From CBDHDJ01 sp965261645 (GTDB lineage Bacteria > Pseudomonadota > Alphaproteobacteria > SHVV01), in assembly GCA_965261645.1 (NCBI GenBank), contig CBDHDJ010000004.1, positions 1,240,001-1,304,000 of the forward strand: 64,000 bases of DNA. The letters are read 5' to 3'. Position numbers and translations under genes: made by a program. The notes under the pieces were generated by a model. The model was not told where the DNA came from and did no database searches. It saw only the letters and a program-made list of their open reading frames with translations. This document shows, one piece after another, positions 8,199 to 17,451 of the stretch. Positions within the stretch are counted from its first letter, which is position 1, and every line of letters starts with the position of its first letter.

Positions 8199-9155
8199 AT
8201 GAAATACGCCAGTCTAATCGGCCCCGACAAGAAGCCTTATTTCGTTCGTCTCAGGGAAGGAATCGCCACACCCATCGCACGCGCCTATGAGCGGGCGGGT
8301 CTTGATCCGTTGCGCGATATTCTCGAGTCGCGCCGTAATCCGGCGCGCATGCGGGCGATCGCCAGGCCTTTCCCTCTCAGCGGTGCGAAGTATCTTCCGG
8401 CCGTCACGGCACCGCAAAAGCTGATCGGCGCCGCGAACAACTATTATAGTCACGCCGCGGAATTCGGTATCACACTCAAGAAGACCGAGCCGGGCTCCTT
8501 CTGCAAGTACGATTCAAGCCTCGTCGGCCACAACGGTACCATACGGTATCGCCGTAGCGACTCGGTCGCCGTCGACTACGAATGCGAGCTGGCCATCGTC
8601 ATGGGCAAGCGGGCGCGCGATGTATCGAAGAAGGACGCGCTCAACTACGTCTTCGGCTACACCATCTGCAACGATGTCTCGGCGCGCGACCACCAGCTTG
8701 CCGAGGGGCAGTTCGCCCGGGCCAAGAGTTTCGATACCTTCACTCCATTGGGCCCGGTTATCGTCACGGCGGGCGAAATCCCCAACCCGCAAAGGGTGAT
8801 GTGCCGGACACGCGTCAACGGCACCGTCCGCCAGGAGGAATCAACCGCCGGCATGGCATTCTCCTGCAGGGAGCTGATTTCCTATCTCTCGCGCTTCATG
8901 ACGCTTGAGCCTGCCGACGTGATTTCAACCGGCACCATGGCCGGCGTCGGTCTCGCGCAGATCCCCTTTCTCTTCCTCACCGATGGCACCACCGTCGAGT
9001 GCGAGATCGAAGGCATCGGCGTGCTCCGGAACAAGATCAAGGTCCTGAAAAGCGTCAAGGGTGCAAGCCGCCCGCCCCCTCTGCCGCAGTGGGTGCGGGA
9101 GCGGCACTGGCTGCGGCGAGCCACCAAAAATACGACAGCGCGCAAGAAGCGCTAG
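8199..9155 (+). CDS. Fumarylacetoacetate hydrolase (FAH) family protein
   Basis: A 318-residue FAH-family enzyme; these cleave or decarboxylate C-C bonds in 2-oxo acids from aromatic breakdown. The metal site is visible: E128 and E130 in DYECELAIVMGK and D159 in TICNDVSARD. The KYDSSLVGH and FDTFTPLGP segments and STGTMAGVG near the end are family features. The last 35 residues are a basic, Pro-rich extension beyond the usual fold. It is the second FAH-fold gene within 4 kb and may act in the same pathway as the hydratase at 4.3 kb. Confidence 0.88.
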   Translation: MKYASLIGPDKKPYFVRLREGIATPIARAYERAGLDPLRDILESRRNPARMRAIARPFPLSGAKYLPAVTAPQKLIGAANNYYSHAAEFGITLKKTEPGSFCKYDSSLVGHNGTIRYRRSDSVAVDYECELAIVMGKRARDVSKKDALNYVFGYTICNDVSARDHQLAEGQFARAKSFDTFTPLGPVIVTAGEIPNPQRVMCRTRVNGTVRQEESTAGMAFSCRELISYLSRFMTLEPADVISTGTMAGVGLAQIPFLFLTDGTTVECEIEGIGVLRNKIKVLKSVKGASRPPPLPQWVRERHWLRRATKNTTARKKR

Positions 9156-9493
9156 GTCGAGGCGGGTGGAGCGCGCGATCATGCAGATTGCAATCCTTTT
9201 CGGCCCGCTCGAAAGAGAGCTGTCCCTCGCGACCTCATCTGCGGCGGCGAACGTGATAGGAGACACGAAAAAAAGGGGCCGCAGCCCCGCCTGATCTGAA
9301 ACGTAGATTCGGGAACGTGCGTTACGCCGCCTCGCGGAGTAAGTTGCGCGAGACTCCCTCCTCGGTTTTGCCGAGCGCCTTTTGTACGCGGTCGATGACA
9401 CGTCGCCGTAGCGGGATAGCTTCTTGGCGCGTGTCATTAGTCGTGGTAAAAATTGGTTGGAGGGCACTTCGCTAACCCGGCACGGCTAGTTCC
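9156..9493. other. Intergenic region with minus-strand remnant and terminator
   Basis: Holds an intrinsic terminator pointing left (9268-9290) and, to its right on the minus strand, a short open frame ending at 9322 that reads VIDRVQKALGKTEEGVSRNL and looks protein-like but has no start codon. It is probably the tail of a decayed gene. I could not assign it to a family. Confidence 0.4.
9268..9290 (-). terminator. Intrinsic terminator, minus strand
   Basis: Read on the minus strand, GGGGC and GCCCC form a short GC stem followed directly by seven T residues. It lies just downstream of the minus-strand remnant that ends at 9322. Confidence 0.7.
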
Positions 9494-9853
9494 ATGTGCA
9501 TGCGACGAGATTTCCTGATCGCAATCCTTTTGATTGTTCTTTTTGTATGGTCGCCCGTGGCCTCAGAAGAAAATTTGACCAGGGAGACGCTGGTCGGGAG
9601 ATGGGCCTTCGGTTCAGAAAAATGCCAGTCGGAGGCCTTTCAGTTTTTCGCAGACGAAACTTACCTTGCTCCAGGAAGTTCAACGCGCAGCTGGTACGAG
9701 ATAGTGATGTTCGCCGACCAAATTAGAGGGATACAGCTCCAGGATCCCGAACAGGGTACAACAGTTGACTGGTTCATTGACCCCAGGAAAAGCGGCCCTG
9801 ATACTCTTGTGCTTCAGGTCGACAAGAGCGTATTGGTCCGGTGTCCAGAATAA
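9494..9853 (+). CDS. Secreted protein of unknown function
   Basis: A 119-residue protein with an N-terminal signal peptide: MCMRRD, then a hydrophobic run LIAILLIVLFVW and a likely cleavage after PVAS. The mature part is about 95 residues with two cysteines (EKCQS and the final VRCPE), which may form a disulphide. The pattern LVGRWAFGSEKC near the start resembles small lipocalin-like or META-like secreted proteins, but I do not recognise a named family. Base composition is more AT-rich than its neighbours, which suggests transfer. It stands alone between the FAH-family gene and the SDR. Confidence 0.6.
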   Translation: MCMRRDFLIAILLIVLFVWSPVASEENLTRETLVGRWAFGSEKCQSEAFQFFADETYLAPGSSTRSWYEIVMFADQIRGIQLQDPEQGTTVDWFIDPRKSGPDTLVLQVDKSVLVRCPE

Positions 9854-10184
9854 ACCAAGGGAGTTGTGGCCCGCCCTCATAGAGGCAGTCGGGATTCCGG
9901 GTTGGAATAGACCACGACGCGGAGCTTCGAGACGCCTCCTTATTTCATATCCAATGGGGCGTAACGACGGTTCGTTGGCGGCGAACCTGCACTGGCCTTG
10001 TCCCATCGCGAAGCCGGCCCCAATGCAAAGAGCCGGTGAGGTTATGCGACTGGAGTTGGCGAATTAAGGCGCCCATTGGTTCGCCGCCACCGGGCCGCTG
10101 GTGGGTGCCATCATCACGCGTGCAATTGACCCGGCCGGGAGTAAGGTCGGTGAGGATCAGGCCCGGCGCGAAGGGGAGAGCAGG
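9854..10184. other. Intergenic region, no gene recognised
   Basis: No reading frame here has both a start and a recognisable family. The frame that leads into the SDR is open from 10065 and reads plausibly (ATGPLVGAIITRAID), but it lies before the conserved SDR start and may be the tail of a lost gene. Confidence 0.35.
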
Positions 10185-11042
10185 ATGACAGATCGGCACC
10201 TGAGCGGTCGCAAGGCGTGGGTCACCGGGGGAGCGTCGGGCCAGGGCCGTGCTTGTGCCCTCCGACTGGCCGAGGCCGGTGCCGACGTGGCATTGGGTTC
10301 CTTGCTATCTCCCGATCGTAGAAAAAACCCGGACCTGGAGGACATGTACTTTCCAGGCGACGAGCTCATGAAGTCGACCCGTGCCGAGATCGAATCGCAC
10401 GGAGTCCGCGCCATTGGCAGCGACCTCGACGTGCGCTCCCCCGAATCGGTAGCGGCTTTCTACGACCTCGTCTGCTCGGAATGGGGCCAAGTTGACATTC
10501 TCATCAACGCTGCGGGCACCTGGGCCGAGCACACGGTGTGCGGACATCCCGAAGATCTCTGGCAGAGCGTGATCGACACCAACTTAAGCGGCCCGTTCCA
10601 CACGACCAGAGCGTGTCTGCCCGGGATGATCGAGCGCCGCTGGGGTCGGATTGTCAACATCTGTTCGACGTTGGCCACGTCCGCGGACGAGAATGCCCAT
10701 ACGGCCGCCTATAGCGCGTCCAAGGCCGGGCTACTGGGCCTGACGAACGTCACTGCGCTCGAAGGTGCGCCGCACGGAGTCACTTGCAACGCCATAAGCC
10801 CCGGAGCGGTCGACTCGGGATTTACAGACACCTACATCGAGCGCTGGATCGCCCGGAACAAGGCCGCCGGCCAGCCCACCAAGACAATCGATGAGTACAA
10901 GGCGGAGATCGGAAAAGTTAACCCGCAGAACCGCCTCATCCAGCCCGAGGAAATCGCCAACCTCGCCGTCTTTCTATGTCGTGAGGATTCCTATGGGATT
11001 ACCATGCAGGATATTCTGGTCTCTGCGGGATCGCCCCTTTAG
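10185..11042 (+). CDS. Short-chain dehydrogenase/reductase (SDR)
   Basis: A 285-residue classical SDR, an NAD(P)-dependent oxidoreductase. The cofactor motif TGGASGQG is at residues 14-21, NAAG follows near 108, and the catalytic Tyr and Lys are Y176 and K180 (YSASK), preceded by a serine in ICSTLATS. The C-terminal substrate region is typical. The ATG at 10185 is chosen over 10101 because GGGGAGAG lies just upstream and the Rossmann strand follows at the normal distance. The substrate is unknown. The next gene is an IS1595 transposase on the other strand. Confidence 0.9.
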   Translation: MTDRHLSGRKAWVTGGASGQGRACALRLAEAGADVALGSLLSPDRRKNPDLEDMYFPGDELMKSTRAEIESHGVRAIGSDLDVRSPESVAAFYDLVCSEWGQVDILINAAGTWAEHTVCGHPEDLWQSVIDTNLSGPFHTTRACLPGMIERRWGRIVNICSTLATSADENAHTAAYSASKAGLLGLTNVTALEGAPHGVTCNAISPGAVDSGFTDTYIERWIARNKAAGQPTKTIDEYKAEIGKVNPQNRLIQPEEIANLAVFLCREDSYGITMQDILVSAGSPL

Positions 11043-11115
11043 CGCATCCAGGAGACCCGCACCGAGCAAACATTAGCTTCCTTATGCCCTGAGCGTTCGC
11101 CCAGAGCCTAGAAAG

Positions 11116-12226
11116 TTCCTTGCCTATCCGGTTAACGCCGATGACCGCTACATGTAGGGTGCCGCCACTCTCCCGAGTAAAGCTCGGCATAGGTTGGAGC
11201 AGAGGTGTCGCCCGCGATGCCGAGCAATGAGCGGAAGGCGTTGAACGGGTAGAACCGCCTGTTGAAGCGGAAGGTGAACTCGTTGAGGTAGGCTTGTAGG
11301 TGCTGGTGGCTAACGCCGTGGTGGATACCGATCAGCCACGTCTTCAGGTTGGCGAAAACCAGATGGATGATCGGCAGGTATTGCTCGGCAACCTCTGGAT
11401 CACCACACTCGGCAACAGCGAAGTGCTCATAGCCGCGCTTGCCGAGGCCAGCATAGCCGCTCCAATCGTCAGTAACGATCAGCGATCCCGGCGCGACGGT
11501 GCTCTCGACGAACCCACAGAGCGACTCGGCGCTACGGTCGAGCACGACGGCGAGCCGAACGCGTCCGGCATAGCGTCCGTCTTTCCGGTTGTCGAGCTTG
11601 GTGCCCGGCTTTCGATGACGCACCTCGATGGCACAGGAGACGGGAACCTTGTGGTGAACACCACGGCCTTCCCCACGCGTTCGCCCGCCAACCCAGGTTT
11701 CGTCCACCTCAACATGGTTCTTGGGCTGTCCACCGATCCTGTCTTGGTTGGGCCGCACCATGCCCGAGCGGAGCTTGTGGAGAATTTGAAAGGCCGTCTC
11801 GTAGCGCGAAAGACCAAGTTGCCGCTGAAACTGCACGGCGGACATGCCGGGCGTCTGACTGGCGACCAGATAAGCGGCCCAGAACCAGACGTTCAGCGGA
11901 GTGTGGCTACGCTCCATCACTGTTCCCACCGTCAGCCCGGTGTTCTGGCGGCACTTGCGGCAGCGCAGGACGCCAGGGCGGTTTTCAAAGTGGAACGGCT
12001 CTCCCGCCGTGCCGCAGTGCGGGCAGGCAAAGCCGTCTCCCCAGCGGGCTTTCTCCAAGTAGGCGGCGCAGGCCGCATCATCGGGGAAAAGTCGCTGGAA
12101 CTCGGGTAGCGAATGCGGGAATGGGAGATCGGCACGGTCGAGAACATCCATGGCGCGCTCCCCTATATCCGGTTTGCGCCCATTCTAGCCCTAGTGGGTG
12201 TGGGTGTAAACCGGATAGGCAAGGAA
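11116..12226 (-). mobile_element. IS1595-family insertion sequence
   Basis: A 1.1-kb element with inverted ends: TTCCTTGCCTATCCGGTT from 11116, and its complement ending at 12226 (AACCGGATAGGCAAGGAA). It holds one full-length transposase on the minus strand. No clear target duplication was found. A degenerate third copy of the end sequence lies inside, near 12160-12180. Confidence 0.85.
11132..12151 (-). CDS. IS1595-family transposase
   Basis: A 339-residue transposase of the IS1595 (ISXO2-like) group. It has an N-terminal zinc ribbon with CPHC and CRKC near residues 43-80, then the DDE catalytic domain with Asp in VEVDETWVGG, Asp in SLIVTDDWSGY, and the HHGVSHQHLQAYLNEFTFRFNRR end typical of ISXO2-like transposases. 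The length is normal and there is no frameshift, so it may be active. Confidence 0.92.
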   Translation of the reverse strand: MDVLDRADLPFPHSLPEFQRLFPDDAACAAYLEKARWGDGFACPHCGTAGEPFHFENRPGVLRCRKCRQNTGLTVGTVMERSHTPLNVWFWAAYLVASQTPGMSAVQFQRQLGLSRYETAFQILHKLRSGMVRPNQDRIGGQPKNHVEVDETWVGGRTRGEGRGVHHKVPVSCAIEVRHRKPGTKLDNRKDGRYAGRVRLAVVLDRSAESLCGFVESTVAPGSLIVTDDWSGYAGLGKRGYEHFAVAECGDPEVAEQYLPIIHLVFANLKTWLIGIHHGVSHQHLQAYLNEFTFRFNRRFYPFNAFRSLLGIAGDTSAPTYAELYSGEWRHPTCSGHRR

Positions 12227-12233
12227 AGATCTA

Positions 12234-12261
12234 CCCCCTCGTGAGCGCGGCCACGAGGGGG
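12234..12261. terminator. Strong hairpin, probable terminator
   Basis: A perfect 10-base-pair inverted repeat, CCCCCTCGTG and CACGAGGGGG, with an eight-base loop, between the IS1595 right end and the solute-binding-protein gene that ends at 12321 on the minus strand. The T tail is weak on both sides. Confidence 0.5.
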
Positions 12262-12320
12262 CTTTGAATCGGGCGCTCCTCGGTATGGAGGCCTCGCCGC
12301 TTTTCGCGTGCGGCTCCTTA

Positions 12321-13343
12321 CTACGGCAAGTAGTCGTTGGTGAACAAAGAGGCTGGATTGACCTTTTTCGAGACGAGCTTGTGCTCTAAGGCCCAGTCTT
12401 GAGCGGCGTCCCAAACGGATAAGTCCTGAACGAAGGCCGTTCCCTGCTCGTTTCTCCAGTCAGCCATCGTCCCGTAGGCAATGCCCTGCTGCTGTCGTAG
12501 CGTGTAGGTGTCGGTCGCCTCCACCATCGCGGCGATAGCGGGCTCGGGGTCTTCGATCCAATCGTCGAGCCCCTTCAGCGTGGCGCGCATGAAGCGGCAT
12601 GCGGCTGCCGGATGGGCGGCGAGCCAGTCTTCGTTCCCGACGATGATCTCGAAGTAGTAGTTGGGCACGCCGTAGTCCCTGTAAAGCAGCCAATCCATGG
12701 GCGGCTCGCCCTTCGCGGCGAGCTCCGGGTTGACGATGTAAGGATCCGCGGTAATTCCTCCATAGTTCGCATCCAGTTTCCCCTCGATGAACAATTGGAT
12801 GCCGGACATTCCGGGGTCGACCATCGTCACGTCCGCTTCCGTCATGCCGGCGGTCGCGAGAAGGGTGGCCGCTTCGGCCAGGAACTGAGGCGCCGCGGGA
12901 ACCCCGATGGTGAGGCCCTTAAGGTCCTCGGGCTTTTTGATTCCCGAATCGCCCCTCACCATCAGCCCGCTTATGAGGTTACGCATCAAGGCGCCGACGC
13001 TGGTGACGGGAACCCCGGCATCCCGAGCCATCATCAGGTCGGTCACGTAGCTCATGGCCAAATCCACTTTTCCAGTCGATACGAGTTTGAGCGTATCCGC
13101 GGGATTAGTCGGCGAAATCAGTTCAAACTCTAGGCCCTCGTCCGCGTAATACCCGCCCAGGTCTGCTGCAAACATGGGTCCTTGAGCCGCCCACGGCACC
13201 CAATCCCCCATCATCGTGATCTTTGACGCTTCGGGCGCCCTATCGCAGGGACCCGCAAGTGCGGGTGAAGCAAGCAAGACACCCCACGCCAACGCGAGAA
13301 CCGCGACGAGCGCGGATCGAATTCTAATATTGGATCTGGTCAT
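12321..13343 (-). CDS. ABC transporter solute-binding protein, NMT1/SsuA-like
   Basis: A 340-residue periplasmic binding protein. It has a clear signal peptide, with hydrophobic residues 11-29 ending in SPALA, followed by the NMT1/THI5/SsuA-type domain: DWVPWAAQGPMFAADLGGYYADEGL and GLTIGVPAAPQFLAEAATLL. This family delivers thiamine precursors, taurine or sulphonates, nitrate-like ions or aromatic acids to ABC permeases. No permease or ATPase gene is nearby. It follows the Rieske alpha gene at 13.5 kb on the same strand after 150 bases, so it may bind the oxygenase substrate. That link is inference. Confidence 0.88.
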   Translation of the reverse strand: MTRSNIRIRSALVAVLALAWGVLLASPALAGPCDRAPEASKITMMGDWVPWAAQGPMFAADLGGYYADEGLEFELISPTNPADTLKLVSTGKVDLAMSYVTDLMMARDAGVPVTSVGALMRNLISGLMVRGDSGIKKPEDLKGLTIGVPAAPQFLAEAATLLATAGMTEADVTMVDPGMSGIQLFIEGKLDANYGGITADPYIVNPELAAKGEPPMDWLLYRDYGVPNYYFEIIVGNEDWLAAHPAAACRFMRATLKGLDDWIEDPEPAIAAMVEATDTYTLRQQQGIAYGTMADWRNEQGTAFVQDLSVWDAAQDWALEHKLVSKKVNPASLFTNDYLP

Positions 13344-13495
13344 TTCGGATTCTCCTCCCCTCTCGTGAAGGACCTAGCCTTCACATCTTGAGTTACGTCG
13401 TGTTTGGGCCCATCAATCATGGCTACCGCGGATAGCTCACCGCGATATGTGTCAGCGCCAGCGGTTCGAATTCAGCATCGATATTAAAGGTTCCA

Positions 13496-14776
13496 TCATT
13501 GCCTGAGTGGCGGCCAAGGCTCGGCCCCTTCGGCCTGGTAAGCCATAAGGTAGGCGTAGTAGCGCCAAAAAGCGCGGATACACACCTCTGTCATTTGATG
13601 GTCTTGGTCCCCAATCGGTCCGAGACCACCCATCTCTAGTACCGAGTGCTCACTCCCTTCGCGAGTCAGGGCTTTCTGGATGAGAACTCCGGATTCCCCG
13701 TCTTCCATGTCGATGAAGCCGGCCGGACCCGAGAGACCTAGCTGGCGCTGAACGCGCAGTTCGCGAAGTTCGGGATCATCGTCCATATAACCGAAAAAGG
13801 TCCAGTAGAGCTCGAACTCGCCCGCACGCTTGGGCCGCACCTGGCGCGTGGCCAGAGTGTTCGAGAGCTGGTGGAACATGATGCTGGGAAAGACGCTCAT
13901 CACACTCACACAACGGCGATCGCCCACCTCATCGTAATAGCCGACGAGGGAAGGATCCTCCAATGTCAGCGAATCATGGTAGATATCGGTTCCATCGTAG
14001 CCTTCGTGAATCTGCTCTTCGGTATCGCTGTCGTAGATATTGAACGCCAACATGTGACGCCCTAGCTTGTCGAGAATCATTTCGGTCTCCTGCGTGTTGC
14101 GCTGAAGGCCGAAGAGCACCGGCAGCTGGTGAAGCGTGCCACCGTGATAGCCGTCGATGAAATTCTCCCAGTACAGCTTCCAGTTCGACGGCATGCGCTG
14201 GCGCATATAGCCGAGAATCTCGATCGGTTTGCCAAACATCTGGTCCAGGAACTCTCGCGCAGTATTGTCGAGAAACTCCTCCAAGCCCTCGACATCAGGA
14301 TCGAAGGAACCAAAGACCACGCCCCGGTAGCTCGCCACCTTGAGCGTCTTGAGACCGTGGTGGGACTTGTCGAAGCTTGGCGGCATCCCGCCCTTGCCGG
14401 CGACACCCTTCTGGAACGGCACGCCGATCAGCTGGCCCGTCAGGTCGTAGCGCCAGTGATGATAGACGCAGGTATGGCTGTCGCGGTTTCCAAATAGCTC
14501 GCGCACCACTGTCGAGCCGCGATGGGCACAGCGATTGATAAAGGCATGGAGCGATCCATCGAGGGCCCGGTTCAACACCACGAGCGTGTCGCCGGCGTAT
14601 GTCGTGATGAAATCACCGGGGTTTGGGATCTCGGCTTCCAGCCCGAGATAAAGCCAGACCGGCCCGCGAAAGACGCGCACTTGTTCCCGGTCGTGGACGT
14701 CTTCGCTGGTGAAGACGGCATAGGGAATACGGCTGAAATCCGCGGCCGGCCAGACCAATTTGTCCCATCTGTCCAT
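13496..14776 (-). CDS. Rieske ring-hydroxylating oxygenase, alpha subunit (B)
   Basis: A 426-residue alpha subunit of the anthranilate/salicylate-hydroxylase (AntA/NagG-like) type. The [2Fe-2S] ligands are C83, H85, C103 and H106. The catalytic iron site is H211 and H216 in NFIDGYHGGTLH with D208, and a late MEDGES segment probably gives the third ligand. It aligns without gaps over its first 220 residues with the alpha subunit at 15.4 kb, so the two are paralogues. It lies 122 bases downstream of a beta-subunit gene in the same orientation. No reductase gene is nearby. Confidence 0.9.
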   Translation of the reverse strand: MDRWDKLVWPAADFSRIPYAVFTSEDVHDREQVRVFRGPVWLYLGLEAEIPNPGDFITTYAGDTLVVLNRALDGSLHAFINRCAHRGSTVVRELFGNRDSHTCVYHHWRYDLTGQLIGVPFQKGVAGKGGMPPSFDKSHHGLKTLKVASYRGVVFGSFDPDVEGLEEFLDNTAREFLDQMFGKPIEILGYMRQRMPSNWKLYWENFIDGYHGGTLHQLPVLFGLQRNTQETEMILDKLGRHMLAFNIYDSDTEEQIHEGYDGTDIYHDSLTLEDPSLVGYYDEVGDRRCVSVMSVFPSIMFHQLSNTLATRQVRPKRAGEFELYWTFFGYMDDDPELRELRVQRQLGLSGPAGFIDMEDGESGVLIQKALTREGSEHSVLEMGGLGPIGDQDHQMTEVCIRAFWRYYAYLMAYQAEGAEPWPPLRQ

Positions 14777-14897
14777 GGGTCATCCAATATCACGTAAGTC
14801 CGGTACCCTCGCCTGGACTCTACACCACAAAAATATTCCGCATAGCACCATGGCTGTCCGTTGGAGTACAGGTGGAGGACAGCGCCAGAGCACGGCG

Positions 14898-15374
14898 TTA
14901 CAAGGGCACCGAGAGATTGTTCGGGATCGAATAGGTGTCGACGATGACGATCTTTTCCTTGAATTTGGGCGTGCCGTCAACGAACACCACCTTGTCCTGA
15001 TACTTCCCGGCGCTGAAAATTGTGGTCGTGCCGTCCTGCATGTCGGTGGCGTGAACCACGTAATTGGCGTGGACGTCGTAAACGCCGTCCTGTTCGCCGA
15101 CGACGAGGATATTGCTGATGAGGTGGCGGTAGTAGCGCAGCGAAAAGACTGACGTACTGCGCAGCACAAGGACTCGATCCCGCAGCTGGGCTGCGTTGTG
15201 ACAATAGAAGAGGCCGATCGGATAGCCGTCCTCGACATTCTCGCGTGGCAAAATATTGTACACACAGTCCTCGATGAAATGACCCGACCACTCCTCCAGC
15301 CGGTCATCGTCGATGCACTGCACGTAGGTGTATTCGAGTTCGGCTATCTGTCCTTTCACCTTGTCGTCGGCCAA
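14898..15374 (-). CDS. Rieske oxygenase, beta subunit (1)
   Basis: A 158-residue protein of the ring-hydroxylating dioxygenase small-subunit family, an NTF2-like fold that gives structure to the alpha3-beta3 hexamer. Typical segments are YVQCIDDDRLEEW near the N-terminus, YNILPRENVEDGYPIGLFYC and SLRYYRHLISNILV. It starts nine bases after the alpha subunit at 15.4 kb stops and precedes the second alpha gene, giving the order alpha-beta-alpha. It is closely similar to the beta subunit at 19.7 kb. Confidence 0.9.
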   Translation of the reverse strand: MADDKVKGQIAELEYTYVQCIDDDRLEEWSGHFIEDCVYNILPRENVEDGYPIGLFYCHNAAQLRDRVLVLRSTSVFSLRYYRHLISNILVVGEQDGVYDVHANYVVHATDMQDGTTTIFSAGKYQDKVVFVDGTPKFKEKIVIVDTYSIPNNLSVPL

Positions 15375-15383
15375 GACACCCCC

Positions 15384-16691
15384 TTATCCCCCTACCTGTG
15401 GCCGGTTCGATCCGCCGTTGAGCTCATATCCCATCAGGTGGCAGTAATGGCGCCAGAAGCCACGCACCGTCATTTCAGAGACGATATGGTCCTCCGCCAC
15501 AATCTCTCCCCCGCCTCCCATCTCGATTAACGAGTACTCGTCCCCACGGCGGTGAATACCGCGCTGGGTGAGAATGCCGACCTCGCCATCTTCCATGTTG
15601 TTGTAACCCGCAGGCCCCACCATATTGGCTTGCTGGAAGCGCTTTTGACGGAGCTCGGGGTCATCGTCCGCGTAACCGAAATACGTCCAGTAAACCTCGA
15701 GCTCGGTCGCGCTCTTGGGACGAATCTGCTCGGCTTCAAACACGTTGCGCACCTGCGCAAAGCGGCAATTTGGAAACACATTGGAGACCCTGACCGCCTG
15801 GCCGTCGCCCACCTCATCGCGCCACGCGAAACATGACATATCCTCTAGTTTCAAAGGGTCTGTGATCTGCATCGCGAGCTCACTTTCGCCGGAATCCTCT
15901 TCGATGATTTCGCCCCCTTCATCGATGATCTCGGCCGTGTCACTTCCGGCATAAAGTATCGCGACGCTGTGACGCCCGAGCTTGTCCGGTATCCTGGCTC
16001 CAGCTTGCGAGCTTCGTAGGAGGCCCACCTTCACCGCCAGCTGATGCAACAGCCCTGCGTGGTAGCCGTCGCCGTAGTTTTCGTAATAGACCTTCCAGTT
16101 GTTGGGGAAGCGCTGGCGCCGGTGGCCCAGGATCTGAATGGGTTTCGAGAACATGCGGTCGAGGAAACCGACCACGGGCTCGTCGAGAAAATCCTCGAGG
16201 TCTTCGACGTCGGGATCGAAGGAGCCAAAGATCACGCCCCGGTAGCTCGCCACTTTGAGCTTCCTCAGGCCATGCTTGCCCTTGTCAAAGTTTTCGGGTA
16301 GGCCGCCTTTGCCCTGTATGCCATGCTGGAACGGGACGTGGATGAGGTCGCCTTTGAGGTTGTATCCCCAGCGGTGATACACGCAAGTGTGATCCTGTGC
16401 GTTGCCCTTGCGATGGCGGACCACCATCGTGCCGCGGTGGGCGCAAGAGTTGACAAAGGCGTGCAGGCTCCCGTCTTCGGCCCGATTGACGACGACCGGG
16501 CAATCGCCGGCATAAGTGGTCTTGAAATCGCCCGGGTTCGGGATCTCCGCCTCGAAGGCGAGGAACAGCCACACCGGCCCTTGAAACACCTTGTCCTGTT
16601 CCTGCTCGTACACGTCCTGGTCGAGAAAGACCTGGTAAGGCACGCGGCTGTAGTCAGCTGCAGGCCAGATCAGCTCATGCGCATTCGACAT
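15384..16691 (-). CDS. Rieske ring-hydroxylating oxygenase, alpha subunit (C)
   Basis: A 435-residue alpha subunit, first gene of the alpha-beta-alpha cluster. The ligand positions are the same as in its paralogue: C83, H85, C103, H106 for the Rieske centre and H211, H216 with D208 in NYGDGYHAGLLH for the catalytic iron. Between about residues 225 and 280 it carries a Glu/Asp-rich insertion (DEGGEIIEEDSGE) that differs from its paralogue. An ATG with a nearby GGATCC-type weak ribosome site starts it. The substrate is unknown. Confidence 0.9.
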   Translation of the reverse strand: MSNAHELIWPAADYSRVPYQVFLDQDVYEQEQDKVFQGPVWLFLAFEAEIPNPGDFKTTYAGDCPVVVNRAEDGSLHAFVNSCAHRGTMVVRHRKGNAQDHTCVYHRWGYNLKGDLIHVPFQHGIQGKGGLPENFDKGKHGLRKLKVASYRGVIFGSFDPDVEDLEDFLDEPVVGFLDRMFSKPIQILGHRRQRFPNNWKVYYENYGDGYHAGLLHQLAVKVGLLRSSQAGARIPDKLGRHSVAILYAGSDTAEIIDEGGEIIEEDSGESELAMQITDPLKLEDMSCFAWRDEVGDGQAVRVSNVFPNCRFAQVRNVFEAEQIRPKSATELEVYWTYFGYADDDPELRQKRFQQANMVGPAGYNNMEDGEVGILTQRGIHRRGDEYSLIEMGGGGEIVAEDHIVSEMTVRGFWRHYCHLMGYELNGGSNRPQVGG

Positions 16692-16869
16692 TTCTCGGAT
16701 CCTTTGGAAGCATCACTACGCACTACATGCGAACAACAGCAGCAATTCAGTGTATGGCCGCGCTCGGTAATGTCAACGCAGCCAGCGGCAAGCGCGTTTG
16801 CCCGCCGCGCGGGCCGCAGTTAAGATTGGCTATTGAGCACAACCCAAATGGACGGGGAAGAAACAGACG

Positions 16870-17451
16870 ATGGCTAGACTCAAGATCGCCAAGATGGGCA
16901 ATCCTATTCTTCTCAAAGAGGCCGAGCGGGTGGAGGATCCGACCGCATCGGACATCAGGCGGTTGGCGGCGGACATGCGTGAAACCCTCGAGGACATTTC
17001 GGCCAACGGCATTGCCGCGCCTCAGGTCTACGAGAGCAAACGGATCGTCGTGTTCAGCGTGACCCCCAATCGCATTCCACCGGGCTCCAAAATAAAGCCG
17101 ATCCCATGGACCACCATGGTGAACCCGGTCGTAACGCCGAAGTCAGAGAAAAGGGAGATGATGTGGGAGCGGTGCCTGTCGATTCCAGGCCTCCATGCCA
17201 AGGTGGAGCGCTACCAGGAAGTCACCTGCACCTTCCAGAACCTCGAGGGTAAAACTGAATCGATCGATGCCGAGGGATGGCTCTCCATGGTATTCCAGCA
17301 CGAGGAGGATCATCTCAACGGCATCCTTTATCCGATGAGGATGAAGGATCTGTCGTGGCTCGAGTTCAACGAAGAGCCGGGCAGGTTTGCCGAGGACATC
17401 AAAGTGATGAAGGACGTAGATCCGGTATTCCGCAAGTGGGCGGACGCATAG
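16870..17451 (+). CDS. Peptide deformylase-like protein
   Basis: A 193-residue protein of the peptide deformylase family, which removes formyl from nascent N-termini with a metal held by one Cys and two His. Motif 1 is GIAAPQ (residues 47-52), motif 2 reads ERCLS (100-104) with the metal ligand C102, and motif 3 is HEEDH (144-148). Motif 2 is normally EGCLS, so Arg replaces Gly. There is no fmt neighbour, and it lies among catabolic genes and insertion sequences, so it is probably a second, non-housekeeping copy. Activity is likely but not certain. Confidence 0.85.
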   Translation: MARLKIAKMGNPILLKEAERVEDPTASDIRRLAADMRETLEDISANGIAAPQVYESKRIVVFSVTPNRIPPGSKIKPIPWTTMVNPVVTPKSEKREMMWERCLSIPGLHAKVERYQEVTCTFQNLEGKTESIDAEGWLSMVFQHEEDHLNGILYPMRMKDLSWLEFNEEPGRFAEDIKVMKDVDPVFRKWADA

